Positions 28,178 through 41,031 are shown, counted from the first letter of the stretch. The stretch: DNA of 64,000 bases from Sternotherus odoratus (GCA_032164245.1 JAVMKO010000002.1:59305840-59369839); one strand, 5' to 3'. The notes: generated from the sequence alone by a model not told the origin. Program-made: numbers and translations.

Positions 28178-28310
28178 AAAAATCCAAGTGAATCTTAGCA
28201 AAATATAGTGGTTCCTTGCCAAAACCAACAAGTTTCAAGACCGCTTTCCTCACAATAGACCTGTCCCTCATTCATCTTTTCAATAGTTGCAATTAAAAAT
28301 GTGCTCACAG
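28178..28310 (+). repeat. Local duplication, second copy of block A
   Basis: Matches 27838-27950: 'aaaaatccaag', 'gtgaatcttagcaaaatata', 'gccaaaaccaacaagttt' and 'gaccgctttcc', with a small insertion (acaatagacctgtccc). Confidence 0.75.
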
Positions 28311-29165
28311 CAGCATCTATATGATGAGATCTTGCCTGGCTTGCCAAGTAAAAAGGAGTATTTACTCCTTTTAAGAGGCCCTTCTCCCTATAACAGGTAG
28401 AAGTGGGGACAGGGGGAAAGTTTACAGAGTTGGAGCAGGGAAGAAGAGAAGAGCATGAAGCAGTCAGGCTAGGTCAGGAGAGGGTCACTGCCCTTCCTGA
28501 TGGCCAGAAGAGTTGGGGATATTTATATTCTGTGCATTTATGTAAAAGTCCTCTCATACTGGGATCGAGCAGGCAGCACCCACCCCTGCCCATCCACAAA
28601 ATTTGCAAAAGGAGTAGGTTTCCTCATGACACATGATGAACATTATACTAGTTGCCACTTTGTATGGTGGGAAGGAATCTTTCCATCACTGCCAAATTAG
28701 CTGAGACAGGGGATTTTTGCCTTTCCCAGAGTTGGTTTGGGACTCGGTGAGATGGAGCAGGCGGTTCAGGCTGAAATGTCACAACTTAGTACATACAACT
28801 CATAGCAGACGTCCAGGGCAGGTTTTCAGTATGGAAGAGATATGGGTATTAGATAAAATGAATTTGAAAAGTGTTTGAAGGCAAGCACTCCTTAAGGGAG
28901 CTGAAAAAGGGGAGCTAAGGGGTCTCCTATATTTGGAACAGTGGGGACCTGATCCCCCCACTGCTTTTCTGGCCCCCTTTCACCTCCTGTGAGGGGAAGG
29001 CAACAGGATAGCTGGTGGGGGATTATGTGGAAATAATTAATGGAAGGATGATGACCTGCACTGTACAATTTATTATTGGGTCCTCCCAGATATTTCAGGT
29101 GATTAAAGTGGCATCCTAATTAGCCCACATCCATTGCCTCCTGTCCCCCTCCTGGTGTGACCAGC
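28311..29165. other. About 855 bp inserted between duplicated blocks
   Basis: This stretch separates A' from B', although A and B are contiguous in copy 1. It is more GC-rich and purine-rich than its flanks, with no clear terminal repeats, target duplication or protein match. It may be an insertion in copy 2 or ancestral sequence lost from copy 1. The open frames at 28403-28700 look spurious. Confidence 0.4.
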
Positions 29166-29375
29166 CACGTTGCTTTTCATGTAATGCCCAGAGTATGTTA
29201 GACTAATATCTAACTATTTTCAAATGCTGTTTAAAAGTAAGCAGCATTTGTCTACAAATAAGTGGGAATGATATAAGTAATAATACTACAAGTATTCCCC
29301 ATATTTATTTAATTAGTATAGCGAATAATACTATAATGCTGCACTAACTAATCATTTTCAAATTGTAAATGTGGA
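29166..29375 (+). repeat. Local duplication, second copy of block B
   Basis: Matches 27955-28175: agtatgttagactaatatct, aaaagtaagcagc (against aaaagtaactagc), taatgctgcactaac and taatcattttcaaattgtaa. Confidence 0.75.
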
Positions 29376-31282
29376 CATTTTAAAGGCAACTATGGGCTAG
29401 TGTGTACCCTTCAAAACTTAGTATTTTCACCATTTTTATGGTGATTTTTGGTATTCCTTATCCTTAAAATATAGAAATATCATAACTAGGCTGGTATTAT
29501 TTAAAGGGCAAAGAGTAAATAAAACATTTTAACTCGACCCATGAAGATTACTTCACCATTTTTATCCCCAAAACCTTCAGGGGAAGTATCTGGTATGCTT
29601 CTTCCCTTTCGCATTTCCAAGGTGGGAGGCAGGAGGAAGGCCCATCTTCACCCTGTGAACAAACTGTCTTCCAGCACTCTGGTCCATTCACGATAGGAAA
29701 AGAAACAGTCCTCCTGCTTCAGATAGAACACCAGTGAGTCTTACTATAATCTGCGTCCCAAGTTAACCATATTGCGCCACAGGAATGGTTGGAAGTTGAT
29801 CCGAAAAGTCCATCCTTTTTTCCCCATGTAGTATGAAGTTTCTGAGAAGAGGGTGAAAAAGCCAACCCATCTCCTAGAAGATTCCTAAGGGTAAAGGAGG
29901 GTAGTATGAGACATGTTGGAAAGAGGAAGAATGTGTGTGAGGATACAAGACAGTCTAGAAAGTATGTTGGATGACGGAAATAGTGTAGGGAAGAAGGTCC
30001 TTGGGCCATCCTGAGTTATCTGAGGTTTCGGTGAGTCTTTCACTTCGGCAAGTGAACTTTTAAGAATTTCATTTTCACATTAAAATCTAAAACTGTGGAT
30101 AAGAATTTCTTCTAATGCAGGAATAAATAAACAAATAAATGCATTTTGAATGCTCTTAACTATACTTTTCCTGGTCTTTCACCGCCTGGACTCAGTGAGC
30201 TTCTGGAAGCATGCTGATCAACAGTGAGTGCTCTCATCAAATTAAAGCATGGTTCTGCTATTCCCTGAGACTCTCTAGAAGTGTATCTTGAAGTCTCATG
30301 TTTATTGTTGCCTCAACAATTTCCAGATCACATTTGTTTAGTTTCTAATTGCTCTCCCTGGAAACCTTGGAACTGGAAAATCTTTCTGTTCTGCACTGTC
30401 ACGAGTAATACATTTCCAGCATGCCATATTCTGACCCTAATTACATCTTGTCACCCTCATTGTCTTCAGTGGGGTGGCACAAGTATAATATAGGAAATAA
30501 TTTGGTCCAAAAGGTATGTTAACCATTCTGTTGAAGATGCAGCAGCAAGAACTCTTTTATAGTTGTGTTGGGTTTCCAGTGTGAACAGAATAAAAAGCTG
30601 TTACTTTTGTCACTGAAGTCAACAAATATGATTCTGACGACACACGGAGCAGGTCAATAGAATCAGACATTTCCACATAGACTTTTTTTAGAATGCAACC
30701 ATAGTTTAAGGACACTGACAGCTTATAAATATTGGTTAAAACTTGGTCCCATTGAAGTCAATGGCAAAACTTTCATTGACTTTATGAGCCTTCCATAGTC
30801 TAATCGAGTCCTTAAGAGTGAGGTTAAAAGAGGATAAAATTGGATCGCCCCGGTTCTGGTACAGATATAGAAGATGACCCTAGTCCCCCAAAGTAAAACA
30901 TATTTACTTGTTTTGGGGTGGGGGTGTTTAATGGTATGAAAATATCATCAAAAGATTATTTAAAGCTTAGATTTTTCCACAATAGTAAAATAAACTATTT
31001 CCCTAACATAGTATTGTATCCAGAATTGTCTGAGCTGCTCGTTAATGATATTTTACGAAGGGTTTTACCACTTAACACACCGGTATGTTCTAAATAAACT
31101 TTCTTACTGGAACTACATGAAAGACATGCCAGATAAATATAGATGTCGGGACTCCTCAAAATAAAGTGCTATATTAGTAATAAAAAAAAATCCCATGCTG
31201 ATATTTGCATGGGTTTTTTTAAAACTGCTTTGCAAAATCTTTGCACAATAAACATCACCAATATGTAAACAGAGCTCTAGCT
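29376..31282. other. No supported gene
   Basis: Nothing recognisable except the hairpin repeat at 30741. The minus-strand frame at 29719-30009 has no family match. Confidence 0.5.
30741..30830 (+). repeat. Short hairpin repeat of the 'cattgaagtcaatgg' type
   Basis: Reads ggtcccattgaagtcaatgg, caaaactttcattgacttta. The two halves are inverted copies around a short loop. Confidence 0.5.
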
Positions 31283-31343
31283 ACTGTGTTTGTCCACATC
31301 TAGAGCTGCAGATGAACACAACTAGAGCTACAGATGAACACAG
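31283..31343. repeat. Small tandem duplication with inverted arm
   Basis: The unit ctagagctgcagatgaacac is followed by ctagagctacagatgaacac, a 24-bp period. An upstream arm, tgtgtttgtccacatct, is inverted relative to both. Confidence 0.7.
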
Positions 31344-31806
31344 TGTAGTTGTGTGATGACAGGAACAGCTGACTCATTAGTAGAGAGCAGTGAAAGGTAA
31401 TTAACCCTGGGAAAAGTACAGCTGCCATGCGAGCTGTTCCTTTCTGTAGGATCTGATTAGAAATTAGTGTTAAACCACTGATTCTTTTTTAAAAGAGGTC
31501 ATTGATAATTCACTTTCACTCTCAGGTGTGGCCCCCAAAAGGGGCCTAGAATGGTACCTAATGCACAAAAGCTTTTCAGTCTTGAAAAGCATGTTCAGAA
31601 ATCAGTACACACCCATTTAGCTGTTGCTGGAGAGTTTTTTTTAATATTATAAATATTTCCCTTTCTTTGATTGTTGTGAGGACAGTCTCAAAAATCTGTG
31701 GACAGTGCATAGAAATATATGACATATACAATTTAAGGTAGAGAATAGTTATTGCACAAAAAGGGGGTCTTGGATACACTGTTGGATGTTGTTATCACTT
31801 AACTGA

Positions 31807-31988
31807 GGCCTGGTTTAGGCTTAACAGTTAAGTCGACATTGCTACATTGGTCATCCAGGGAAGAGGTATTCCTGTGCTGACAGGAAAACCCCTTTCCATC
31901 ATTGTAGGCTGTGATACTATAAGGTTCTGCCAACGTATCCATGGTGACATCGCTATGTGAATATCGTCTTCGGAATGTAGACCTACCC
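31807..31988. mobile_element. Harbinger-like MITE, 182 bp
   Basis: Left end ggcctggtttaggc and right end (reversed) gggtaggtctacattcc are degenerate inverted repeats. They match the 'GGCCTGGTCTACACT' end I associate with turtle MITEs. The flanks carry the same 3 bp, TGA, at 31804-31806 and 31989-31991. The interior includes gttaagtcgacattgctaca. It is non-coding. Confidence 0.65.
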
Positions 31989-33299
31989 TGATTGTGTACT
32001 TCTTTTGGCTTTGGAAAATGTTTCTGATCAATGGCAATGCAGACAGCCCAAAAAAGAAATTTTTCCTTCGTTAGAGTGAGTAAGCAAAGGTTAAATAAAA
32101 GATAATATGCACTGCCTCAAAAAAGCCAGCAGCATTTCTACTACTACTTTGAGATTTGAAGGGCCAACAGAAGCAACAGAGCCCTTGATTTCCAAAGGAC
32201 AGGACAGTCTATAGTAACATACTCAGACTCAGGATTCAGGTCTTCTTATCAAAAGAAATATAACTATCAACTATGGTCATAAGCATACTATGGACATTTT
32301 CAAAAGTACCAAATCTGGTGCTGAATTTATGACATTTTAGAAGTTTATAACCATCTTAAATTATAAAACTCTTCAAGGAAGGAGTTCTCTCTTCATATAC
32401 ACATGTGGCTGGCACCTAGCACAATGTGAGTGCTGTCAGAATATAAACAATGAGATTATGAACTACTGAAGTCAATGCAAGTTTTATCATTCACCTCTGT
32501 GAACCCAGGATTTCACCAATGAATCTGAATGTGAACTATATAGAATCACATCTATTGATAACACAAATAAAATAACTTTTGATACATATATTTGGTTTCC
32601 TAGATAGTCATATTCTGCGCAGATGTCCTGGATGACTATTGGAGCATTATTATTTTACAATAGGATATAATAGTTACAGTATCTAGGTTTCTAAAGCACC
32701 GTTTGTTTTTCATTCTGTATCAAGGTTAACCTTAGTGTGTTTAGATCTTTTCTTACTCTATGTCTGTCATACTTGTATCAGTTGAAATGTTTCCCTTTAG
32801 TTATTTCCTTTAAATACAGTTTAGTGTTTACTGTGTCTATACAGTATGCAAATTCATACTTATAAAAAAGGGCACATAATTGTTGTAGTGTTTTCATCAA
32901 TGGGAGAAAAAGCATCCAGATCAGAAAAGACTAAGTATATTTGCTGAGAGAATGATCGACACCGAATATTAAAGCATTTTATCCATTAACACAACAGAGT
33001 TTTACAGGAGACATGTCTGGGTACAGTATATGGATAGTGAAACTATCTCCTGATTTTTTGAAAAATATGGCAGATAAAGGACCAGCCACATCTTTCAAAT
33101 TACCTTGCCATACATCATTTGTTCCCTAGTGGCCATTCTTCTTGGAAATACTTTTTCACTTGGGAAAAGTTTGAAGAGAAAGAAAAATCATTCTTGGGAG
33201 GAAAAAAACCCAACAAACCCTAAACAATATACTAGTTAGGTAGCAGCAAGAGTCTCAGAGGAAGTTGAAGTATTGAAGTACTGCTACACTAAATGAATG

Positions 33300-33480
33300 A
33301 TGATAATAATAATTAGCATTTTATAATATGCTTCAGCCATACCTGCAAAATGCACTTAACAAAGTAGGATAAGCATCATTGTTTTTATGTTTAGTGGAAG
33401 GTTAAATGACTTGACCAAGGTCACAGAACACATCAGTGTCAGAGGTAGGAATGACATTTTCCTGAAGCCCCATCCACTTC
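33300..33480 (+). mobile_element. MIR/CORE-like SINE remnant
   Basis: The tell-tale stretch is gttaaatgacttgaccaagg, then tcacagaacacatcagtgtc and agaggtaggaatga. This corresponds to the MIR wording 'aagtaacttgcccaaggtcacacag...'. It is preceded by a short AT-rich lead (tgataataataattagc). Confidence 0.75.
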
Positions 33481-36400
33481 AAAGTGCCTCTCTTGTATGT
33501 GATGTGGCAGAACCTTGGTCCTGGTACAGAGTTTTGCACTGCTCCTGTAGCACCAAGGGGTCAATTTATCCAGCCTCCTAGGGGAAAGGACAATCCCAAA
33601 GTGGCATAAACCTGCAGCAGTGGTTTTATACCAACCTGGTACTGGCATAGCCCAGGGAAAGGAGAGAATGGTCAGAATGTTGCTGCACATCAATGATCCT
33701 TGGTTGCTAGAATGGCCACTTAGACCTATAGGCAGCTGGGCAAAATCACAAAGACTTACAGACACACACTCTCTGGGCCCGTGCTGAACACATCTTGGCC
33801 ACATGAGGGAATCCAGCCTGATAAATCTATTCAATGCTTTGGTGTCGGGCAAGGAAAGCCCTGTTCAGTTGCCACATATGCATGGTCTTTGTTGCTGTAC
33901 TGTTCAAGTTTTTTCTCTATGGCTCACCATGATCCCAGGAACCTAAGGGCAGTGCAATAGTGCAAGAAAGTCTCATTGCCTTTAGTAGTTCGGGTCATTG
34001 AAGTCTCTTAGGTGGTGACAGACTGTACTTCACATCACACTCCTGAAGTTAATGAACATGTGTGATTTGCATGTTGAAGGATGGCACACTTCTTCCTTTT
34101 GTGTGACTTTCCCCACTCCTTAGAATACGTCTGTCATGCCTAATGAAGAGAGAGTCCACTGAAGAAGATGAATGCATTTGAACACTGAGTGGTGTTTGTC
34201 TCTTTCTAAATAATAACTTGTATTTTAGATTCATTGTACCATTTGGCTCCATGTCTGAGAATGAACAAAAGACCATAATTAAATAAGTTAATTAGCCACG
34301 TTTCCTTGTACTGTATAAGGAGTGTCTTTATACCAATTCTATCTGTAAAGTTACTCACACGAAATTTGATTAAGACAGCCAGAAATCACAGGCAAGAAAA
34401 GTAGTACCAGAGATTAAAACCTTAAATATTTGAGAAGTGATGATCGTTTTGACAGAGTCTAATCTGCTCTCACACATCTTTAACAGCTCAGTGCTACAGT
34501 GATAGCGCACACACAAAATCCCCTGGGAGTCAACTGCATCCCATCATATTTAATGTGAATTTTACACAGGCAAGAACTTCAGCACTACTGGTCCCTAAAT
34601 AGCAGGACTAGTGAGTAGTGCTGCCTAGTTCTTCCGTTACTTGTATGAGTGCTGCCGCTATGTAACTGAAAACTTAAGAATCAAATGCAACTGACTATAG
34701 TTTTTTATATAAGCCAGGCTTTTCATGGGGGCTCATTTCTGCAACTCCTAAGCACCCCCTTTTGTTGTGCTGAGCGTGGTCAGCATCTACTGGAATCAAT
34801 TGCAGCAACTCCTTGCACTCAGCACCTTGCAGCATCAAGTCCTCTATGCAGGAAAAATTGCACAGACTTAAAAGAGTAAATACATTTTAAAATAAAAATA
34901 CCACTATGTTACAGAATCAATGGCCTGTCCTCTTTGAACTTTGTATAAAAAGTGCTCTGAAATCATAAGGTTGTTATGGTGTAGTTTTACTCAAAATAAT
35001 GCATATGATCATAACACAAGCCTTGAAGTTAAGTGCTTAGTTTAATGAAAATAGTTACCATAGTTACCACAGGAGAACAGAGAATAACTTTTACTGCTTC
35101 TGAAGTTATGAAGTAGCTTAAAAGGAGGAAAAAGAATAAACAAGCATGCAGAAAAGTTTATTATTCAGTGTTTCATGCCTGACCAACTCTAAAAAAAGAA
35201 AACAATTCCGGATAGTTTAAGGTATTAACATTTTCCAGCTGAAATCCATAATTATCCATCAACAAATACAAAATCACATTTCAACTCTTGACTTTGTGCT
35301 TTTGCCCCTGTGTTAATGAGTCAAGGAGGAAACAAATTTTTCTAAGGCTCTGCTTTAGAGTTTTGTTAATAAACCACATCTTACTGGTAAAAAGAAATAT
35401 CATCCTAAAAAGAGTAATACATTGCTAAACATAACAATGCATGCAATCTAAGGCCTAACTTTATTATTCATTATAAACACTCTCTTCTTAAAGGCATGAT
35501 GGGAGGGAATTGGGAATTTATCATAGTGAAGATGTCTTCTAGTGCCAGCTTCATTGTTTTTCAGTTTAGCATTGAGATGTGCTCTCTCTGAAGTGTTAAT
35601 GGAGGTCACTGTTGTTGCTCTCCTTTACTGTGTCTAACCAAGAGTTCTTACACAGTTGACTGTTGAGAAACAAAATGATGTACTTTCCTGTGTATCGCCT
35701 TCAGCCTGTGAACCTCTAAAGCAGCAGTGATTAACAGGACTTTTACAAAGTTTCTGTGTAGTTACAAGGACGGCTTCAATCTTCTGTCATTTTTTTGCAT
35801 TAGCTATGATTATGCTTTTACCTCCAAAATAAATTTATTTTAAAGGTAACAATACAGACTCAGAGAATAGCTTATGTTTCATCTATATTTATCAGCACTC
35901 ACTGTACATTTGTGTCTTCATTACCAGGAAATATTAAGGGACATTGTGCCATCTATTCCTGTTTACAGTTTATTATGCAGAGATAGGAAACACTTAGCAT
36001 GTAAAATGAATGTAGAAATTATTCCTGGATAGAAACACGGACATTTCCCACTCGTTGGCTCTTTCTCCTCCATCACCGGATCAGAGTGTAATTGTCAGTA
36101 ATCAGGCCTGCTTGCTGCTGATAAAACCACTCTGAATGCTAGCAGCCTTCTTTGTGTGATGACTCAATTATTCCAGAAGTGCCTCATCAAATCTGCCCCA
36201 TCAGCTGGGCTAATAAATAAGGAGAAGAAACTGGCCCCCCAAAGCAAATTATAAATCCATTTGCATTAACCATTTCGCTGGTCCATGATCTAGGCAGAAA
36301 TAAGCATGGCAGATTGTGTTAAGCTTATTTGAATATGTTTATAATGTTTACAGCATGCAACCTTTTTTTTTGCACAAGGTGTTGGAATTATCAGTCATGA

Positions 36401-36813
36401 ATAACATCTAAATGCAGTTATGTTAATTACAGTGAGGCCTCAGGCATCTTTGAGGGATATTTTGTTGCTTAAATCAGGTGAAAGTTAAACCCTTCTGCCA
36501 GGCGAAATATGATCTTGCACATGACACTGGAATTACTGTAGTGTTTAAAAGAGAGACAGAAGGCGGGACGAGGGTATATTTTTACAGGTATTGAAAGGAC
36601 AAATGCTGCTGTTATAAGGCTTTCCAGCATAGGCAAAATTACCTCATGTTCATCACAATGAAATAATAGGTAAAACAGAGTTAAACCTGATGTTTGGAAA
36701 CAGAGCATCAGTCTAATTAGAATGGATTTTTATTTATGTGGCGCAAAGGTGTGCTGGTCATTTAATACAACTAGGATAAAGACAAGTTCTCTGCCACAAG
36801 AACATTCCAATCT

Positions 36814-36915
36814 AAAGTCCTAATGCTACCTACACTGATGTGCATGAGTAGTCCTGTTGAAACTCTCAGCCCTACTCATGTGCTTAACATTAGATACATG
36901 ATTCTGCATCTTTCT
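36814..36915 (+). repeat. Short dispersed repeat ('gagtagtcc...ctactcatgtgctt')
   Basis: gatgtgcatgagtagtcctg, ttgaaactct, then cctactcatgtgcttaac. The two 'actcatg' arms face each other as a hairpin. Confidence 0.5.
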
Positions 36916-37493
36916 GAAACAGGACATAAGTGTGTGCATAAGATTGAAGATAATGTGATTAGTGCCCTGTGTAAAGTTCCACACAGGCTTAAGCCTTTTC
37001 AGTACCAGGGCCTAAATCAGAATAAATCAAATGGATTGGAATTTGGGTTTCTGTTGCATCTTGCCTCTTCAAGTTTATGGTTGAGGTATTTATAGATCTT
37101 GAAATTTATTTAGAATATGTTGAGTTACTTGTGCAAAGGGAAACCATTGCCACTTATACATATGAATAATTATTTTGAAATTGTACTGATAAGTGTGGTG
37201 GGCTTTGTTTCCTTTTGTATTTTTTTATTCTGGGTTGAATGTTCACAAACTGCTCTAAATGACAATTTATTTAATACTTTCATCATTACAGTTGATCATC
37301 TACGGTTGCAGTAAATGAAAGAAAATCAAATTAATCAGTAGCAAACTAATCTTGATGTTCAGAGTGACTATTTTCCTTCGAGATACCATACAGCTTATAG
37401 AGAAAACAAACTCACATTTTATAGTCAAATCATCTACATTTTCAGCATATTTACTCTTCATATTAAAGTTCTGAGGAATCAACGTTTTTAGAA

Positions 37494-37615
37494 GTGACGA
37501 AGGGCATGATCTTGTGATCTGATCCAGGGGACTGGATCCTTAGCCACATGCACGGTCCCGTTGAGATCCGTGAGACACCTCAGGGGCTGAGGGATTAGAT
37601 TTCAGGATCAGAGTC
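37494..37615 (+). repeat. Short dispersed repeat related to the hairpin family
   Basis: Contains gatctgatccaggg, ggatccttagccacatgcac, ggtcccgttgagatccgtga and, at its far end, tttcaggatcag. The layout resembles other copies but is more diverged. Confidence 0.35.
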
Positions 37616-38573
37616 CAAGCTGTGATTTCCAGCATGATTCTGTATGTATCATGTATCTTATTAGGTTTGGACTTTGGAGTCAACACTATGCTTTGCATTG
37701 GAAGGTGCTATAAACAAAGATACTAGTAGCAAAGATTCAGGGTGACTTGCTTCAGCTTGGAGCAGTAACAATGACAAGTGAAATGAAATATTCTATCCAT
37801 CTTTGTGTGTGTGTCGATTTTACCATTCATGTTGAATTTTCAGTGTCCATTTGCCCTTTATTGTGACATATATCCTTTGTGGTATATAAGGATTTAGAAA
37901 TCCTATGTCAGCTGCTTGGATACTAGTGGTGCTGACAGTAGTGAGGACCTCATGCAGTAGATCTCCAGTCCTGTGTACATTATGGAGGGGATCTCCATGA
38001 TAAATATCCTCAGCTCTCCACTGACTTGGTTCAGTGGGTCCATGCAGAGCCTGGAACAGTTGGGGCAGACTCCTTCATTAGGAGGTGCTTGGGTACTATG
38101 GTGATAGATGCCACTGTAAGAACCTGGCAAAACAGATTAACAGGACATTGCCATTATATATGCCAGGTGCTCTCAGATATTATAAGTGAATAAAATTCAG
38201 CTTAATTAAACCACATCCATATCTGTGGCCTCCTGTCTTTCTTCCACCATGGATAGACAATAGAAGCAGCTGGCCAGCTGCAGAGATTGCCTAATGAGTT
38301 GGGGTGAAGGATATCATCTTTCAGATCCTCACTGCAGCCAAAAGCTCTTTTACTTGGGCTCTGCACTGTCTCTCAGCATTTGGCCCATAGTTAATTTTCT
38401 TAGAACTAGTGGATTAAAAAAGGCTATTGGTTACACTTCTATAGTGAAATAAATAATTCATTCACCATATTACTTTTAAATAGGTATTGGAGGGAAATAG
38501 TTTACTACGGTATCTGCAATATCTGACCCTATCTAAGCATTGTATTTGAAATACATGTGGTTCTTTGAACTGG

Positions 38574-38664
38574 TGACACAGATGACACACACATCACGTT
38601 GCATTAGGTATGTCACATCCAATGACACAATGTAATCTGACACACCTTGTTGATAATGTGACAG
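38574..38664. promoter_or_regulatory. Cluster of TGACA motifs, possible homeodomain binding cluster
   Basis: Six TGACA or TGTCA cores sit within 91 bp (38574, 38583, 38611, 38623, 38638 and 38659), most extended to TGACACA. TGACA is the core of MEIS/PREP/TGIF-type TALE homeodomain sites. The cluster may also be a decayed short tandem repeat. It lies 2.2 kb upstream of the putative ST18 5' exon. Confidence 0.2.
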
Positions 38665-40886
38665 CTGTATTACAATATATTATAGTTTTAAAGAAATATC
38701 ATATCTTCTCTAAAAGTGTGTGCTTATCCAAGAATCAGCTGTATGGTGGTTAGTCCCTCATTATTTGAAACAAACAAAGGGCCAGGACATCTAAAACTAT
38801 TTATCGATAAAGTTATATTTGTAATTAAAACTTATGAGAGTTTTGTTGTGCATTGTTGTGCATTTGATCATACTTTAATAATCTCTAGTTTATAAAGATA
38901 GATGATCTATAATACAAGGCAGATAGGAATCAAATAGAAAATTGCACTGTTGCATGATCTTTTTCCACAAAGTCCTTTTTAGACTAAGATTTTTAAAAAA
39001 ATATACAGTTAGTTATTATGTAAAAGTAAATGTGAAAAGTTATATATTTTTGTGCCCTTTGCCAAGAGAATCTCAGCTGTGCTGTCTTAACTCTCAGTCC
39101 CTCAGGATGAGAGAGACAGCAGATGGGGTTAGGGCAGAGGGCTGATGCATCTGACAGCAAACGGCCTGGTTGTTGAGTGGAAGCTGTGAGCGTCAGGAAG
39201 CTCCTTTTCCCTTGAGAACCAACTAACCACTGAAGAAAGTTGAAAATGAGCCCTTTGAGAAACGCTATTAAAAGTAGTAAAAAATTGCAATTGTGCAGAT
39301 GATGTGCTGCTGTGTGGTTATTCGGATGCTAATGAGTTTGACATTAGGGAACTCAGAGGGTTTACAGCTACTCCCTTATGTGATTTAGGTCTTTATTGGC
39401 AATCTTTGAGAAAATAAATGGAAAATGTATTGCTAATAAATACATAACATGATAGGATTTTAGACAAAAAGCTGCTAAGTTTCAAGCTTTAGAAAGAGCT
39501 TTGTTCACCAACATATGTCTGTTTTCAGGGATCTTTTTGTTTTAGGTTAGTGTTGCAAACAAAGAGGAAAAGGCAGGTGGGAAACTTTAAAACTCTTGTG
39601 TTTTTAAACTGCTGTTGAACTAGAATAATGAAAAAAGGCTTATGAGGGTAAACACCTTCTCCAGAAACTTATTGGTTATAATAGCTTAAAATCCTTTTAG
39701 CTGCTGGGCTCCTGGTCATTCCCCCCTTTCCCACTATGTTATTTTGTTATCTGTTTCACTACTTGATAAAGTTTTATTAATTTTAATTAAAGTAATTGAT
39801 AGGATTTTAAGGCAAGTCTTGATCGACTGAGAGTCAGACATAAGTTAGCTGTTAAATAAATCCCAGTCACCCTGAAACAGCCTTTCAGTTTTTCAAATGA
39901 CATATTCAAATTGTATTGACAAGACGTCATCAAACTTTGTCAACCGAATAGATCAAGTTTGAGCTTGAAGTTCCAAACATTGGAGGATAAATGTTGACAT
40001 TATGCTGCACTGTATGTGCTAATCATGCATGTATTGACTAAATACACTGTACAGTATTTCAAAAGGAACTCTGAAAATTTAAGTGCTTCTAAACTGAAAT
40101 GATGTCATTCTTGACACCAGTGGCAGAAGTGGCTGTGATAGACTATCTGCAAATAACTGAAAACAAAGGGTTTGATTTCCAGAGGCACCAGTTTTCTGAA
40201 CTCTCACTAAAGTCTTCAACAGCCATAGGTTTTCCGGCACTTTTGAATATAAGGCTTGCAGTACTGTACATCTTTATATCCCTATTCCTGCAGCCTATCT
40301 TCACTCAGAGCTCCCCTTGATTTCCCTGGGAATTTGTTCAGAGATAGGCTGTAAAATCGGGATCAGGGAAGCTTCTTTCCTTTCCTTCAATTTGTTTATA
40401 TAGGAAACATTGGCATAATGCAAATATTTTAAACTATTAGCACTTTTAAATAATTAACTAACACTCAGCAAATTTACAACTAAAGCCTGCAGTAGCTTAG
40501 AATACATCCCATTCCTTACCAGGTACCAAAACTTTGTTTTGCTTAACAAGGAGTCATAAGAAATATCTGAAGAGACATGCTTCTGTGATGTAAATGCATG
40601 GACTTGTATTTTTAAATATAGTAAAATGGGAAACTTTTCTTGCTTTAGGTCAAATTTTTAATCTTTGAATGAGTGCATTTAAACTGTAACCAAAGGTAGT
40701 TTTTTTAAAAAGTTGACTTTTTATTTTGCCCCCATTAACAGCAGCCTTAAACCTTTTTGTGTATTTACAACGTAACTTGACAATACTACGCAAAAAAGTG
40801 TTGCACCTGGATATTTTCCCCACTTGATGTAAATAAGTCCCACTTCATCTGTGTTTTATGTAGTGTATCTGCATTCTTTCTTTCAG

Positions 40887-41031
40887 AGAATGAATTTCAG
40901 GATAGTTTGTTAAATCAGAAAAGATATCTTGATCAGAGTGACGGATTTAGTCATTTGGAATCTGCACAGAATTTCACGCGGAAGCAGGCAAAGGTGGGAG
41001 AAATCATTCATGAAAATGAACTTCAGTCAAA
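40887..41031 (+). other. Candidate exon, probably ST18 5' untranslated exon
   Basis: Seen: a pyrimidine-rich acceptor (gcattctttctttcag) is followed by 145 nt of balanced, non-repetitive sequence and then the good donor GTATGTTT. One frame stays open through the segment and into the intron (reading N-E-F-Q-D-S-L-L-N-Q-K-R-Y near its start) but has no ATG near its start. The first ATG in the segment, at 40890, opens a frame that stops after seven codons. Inference: it lies 6.7 kb upstream of the ST18 start codon on the same strand and cannot join the ST18 frame in phase, so it is best read as a 5' UTR exon with a short upstream ORF. It could also be a cryptic exon or an exon of another transcript. 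No transcript evidence is available here. Confidence 0.45.

Larger units (their letters stand above)
33481..38573. other. No supported gene; possible conserved non-coding DNA near 36040-36330
   Basis: 33481-33860 is GC-richer with an unrecognised minus-strand frame (33439-33852). 36040-36330 has complex sequence with several homeodomain-like TAAT cores (ctaataaataagg, gtgtaattgtc) and no repeat features, so it is a candidate enhancer. The rest is ordinary intronic-looking DNA. Confidence 0.35.

Noticed and set aside
33439..33852. 137-codon minus-strand frame
   Set aside because: It overlaps a MIR-like SINE at one end and shows no domain or codon pattern I can support.
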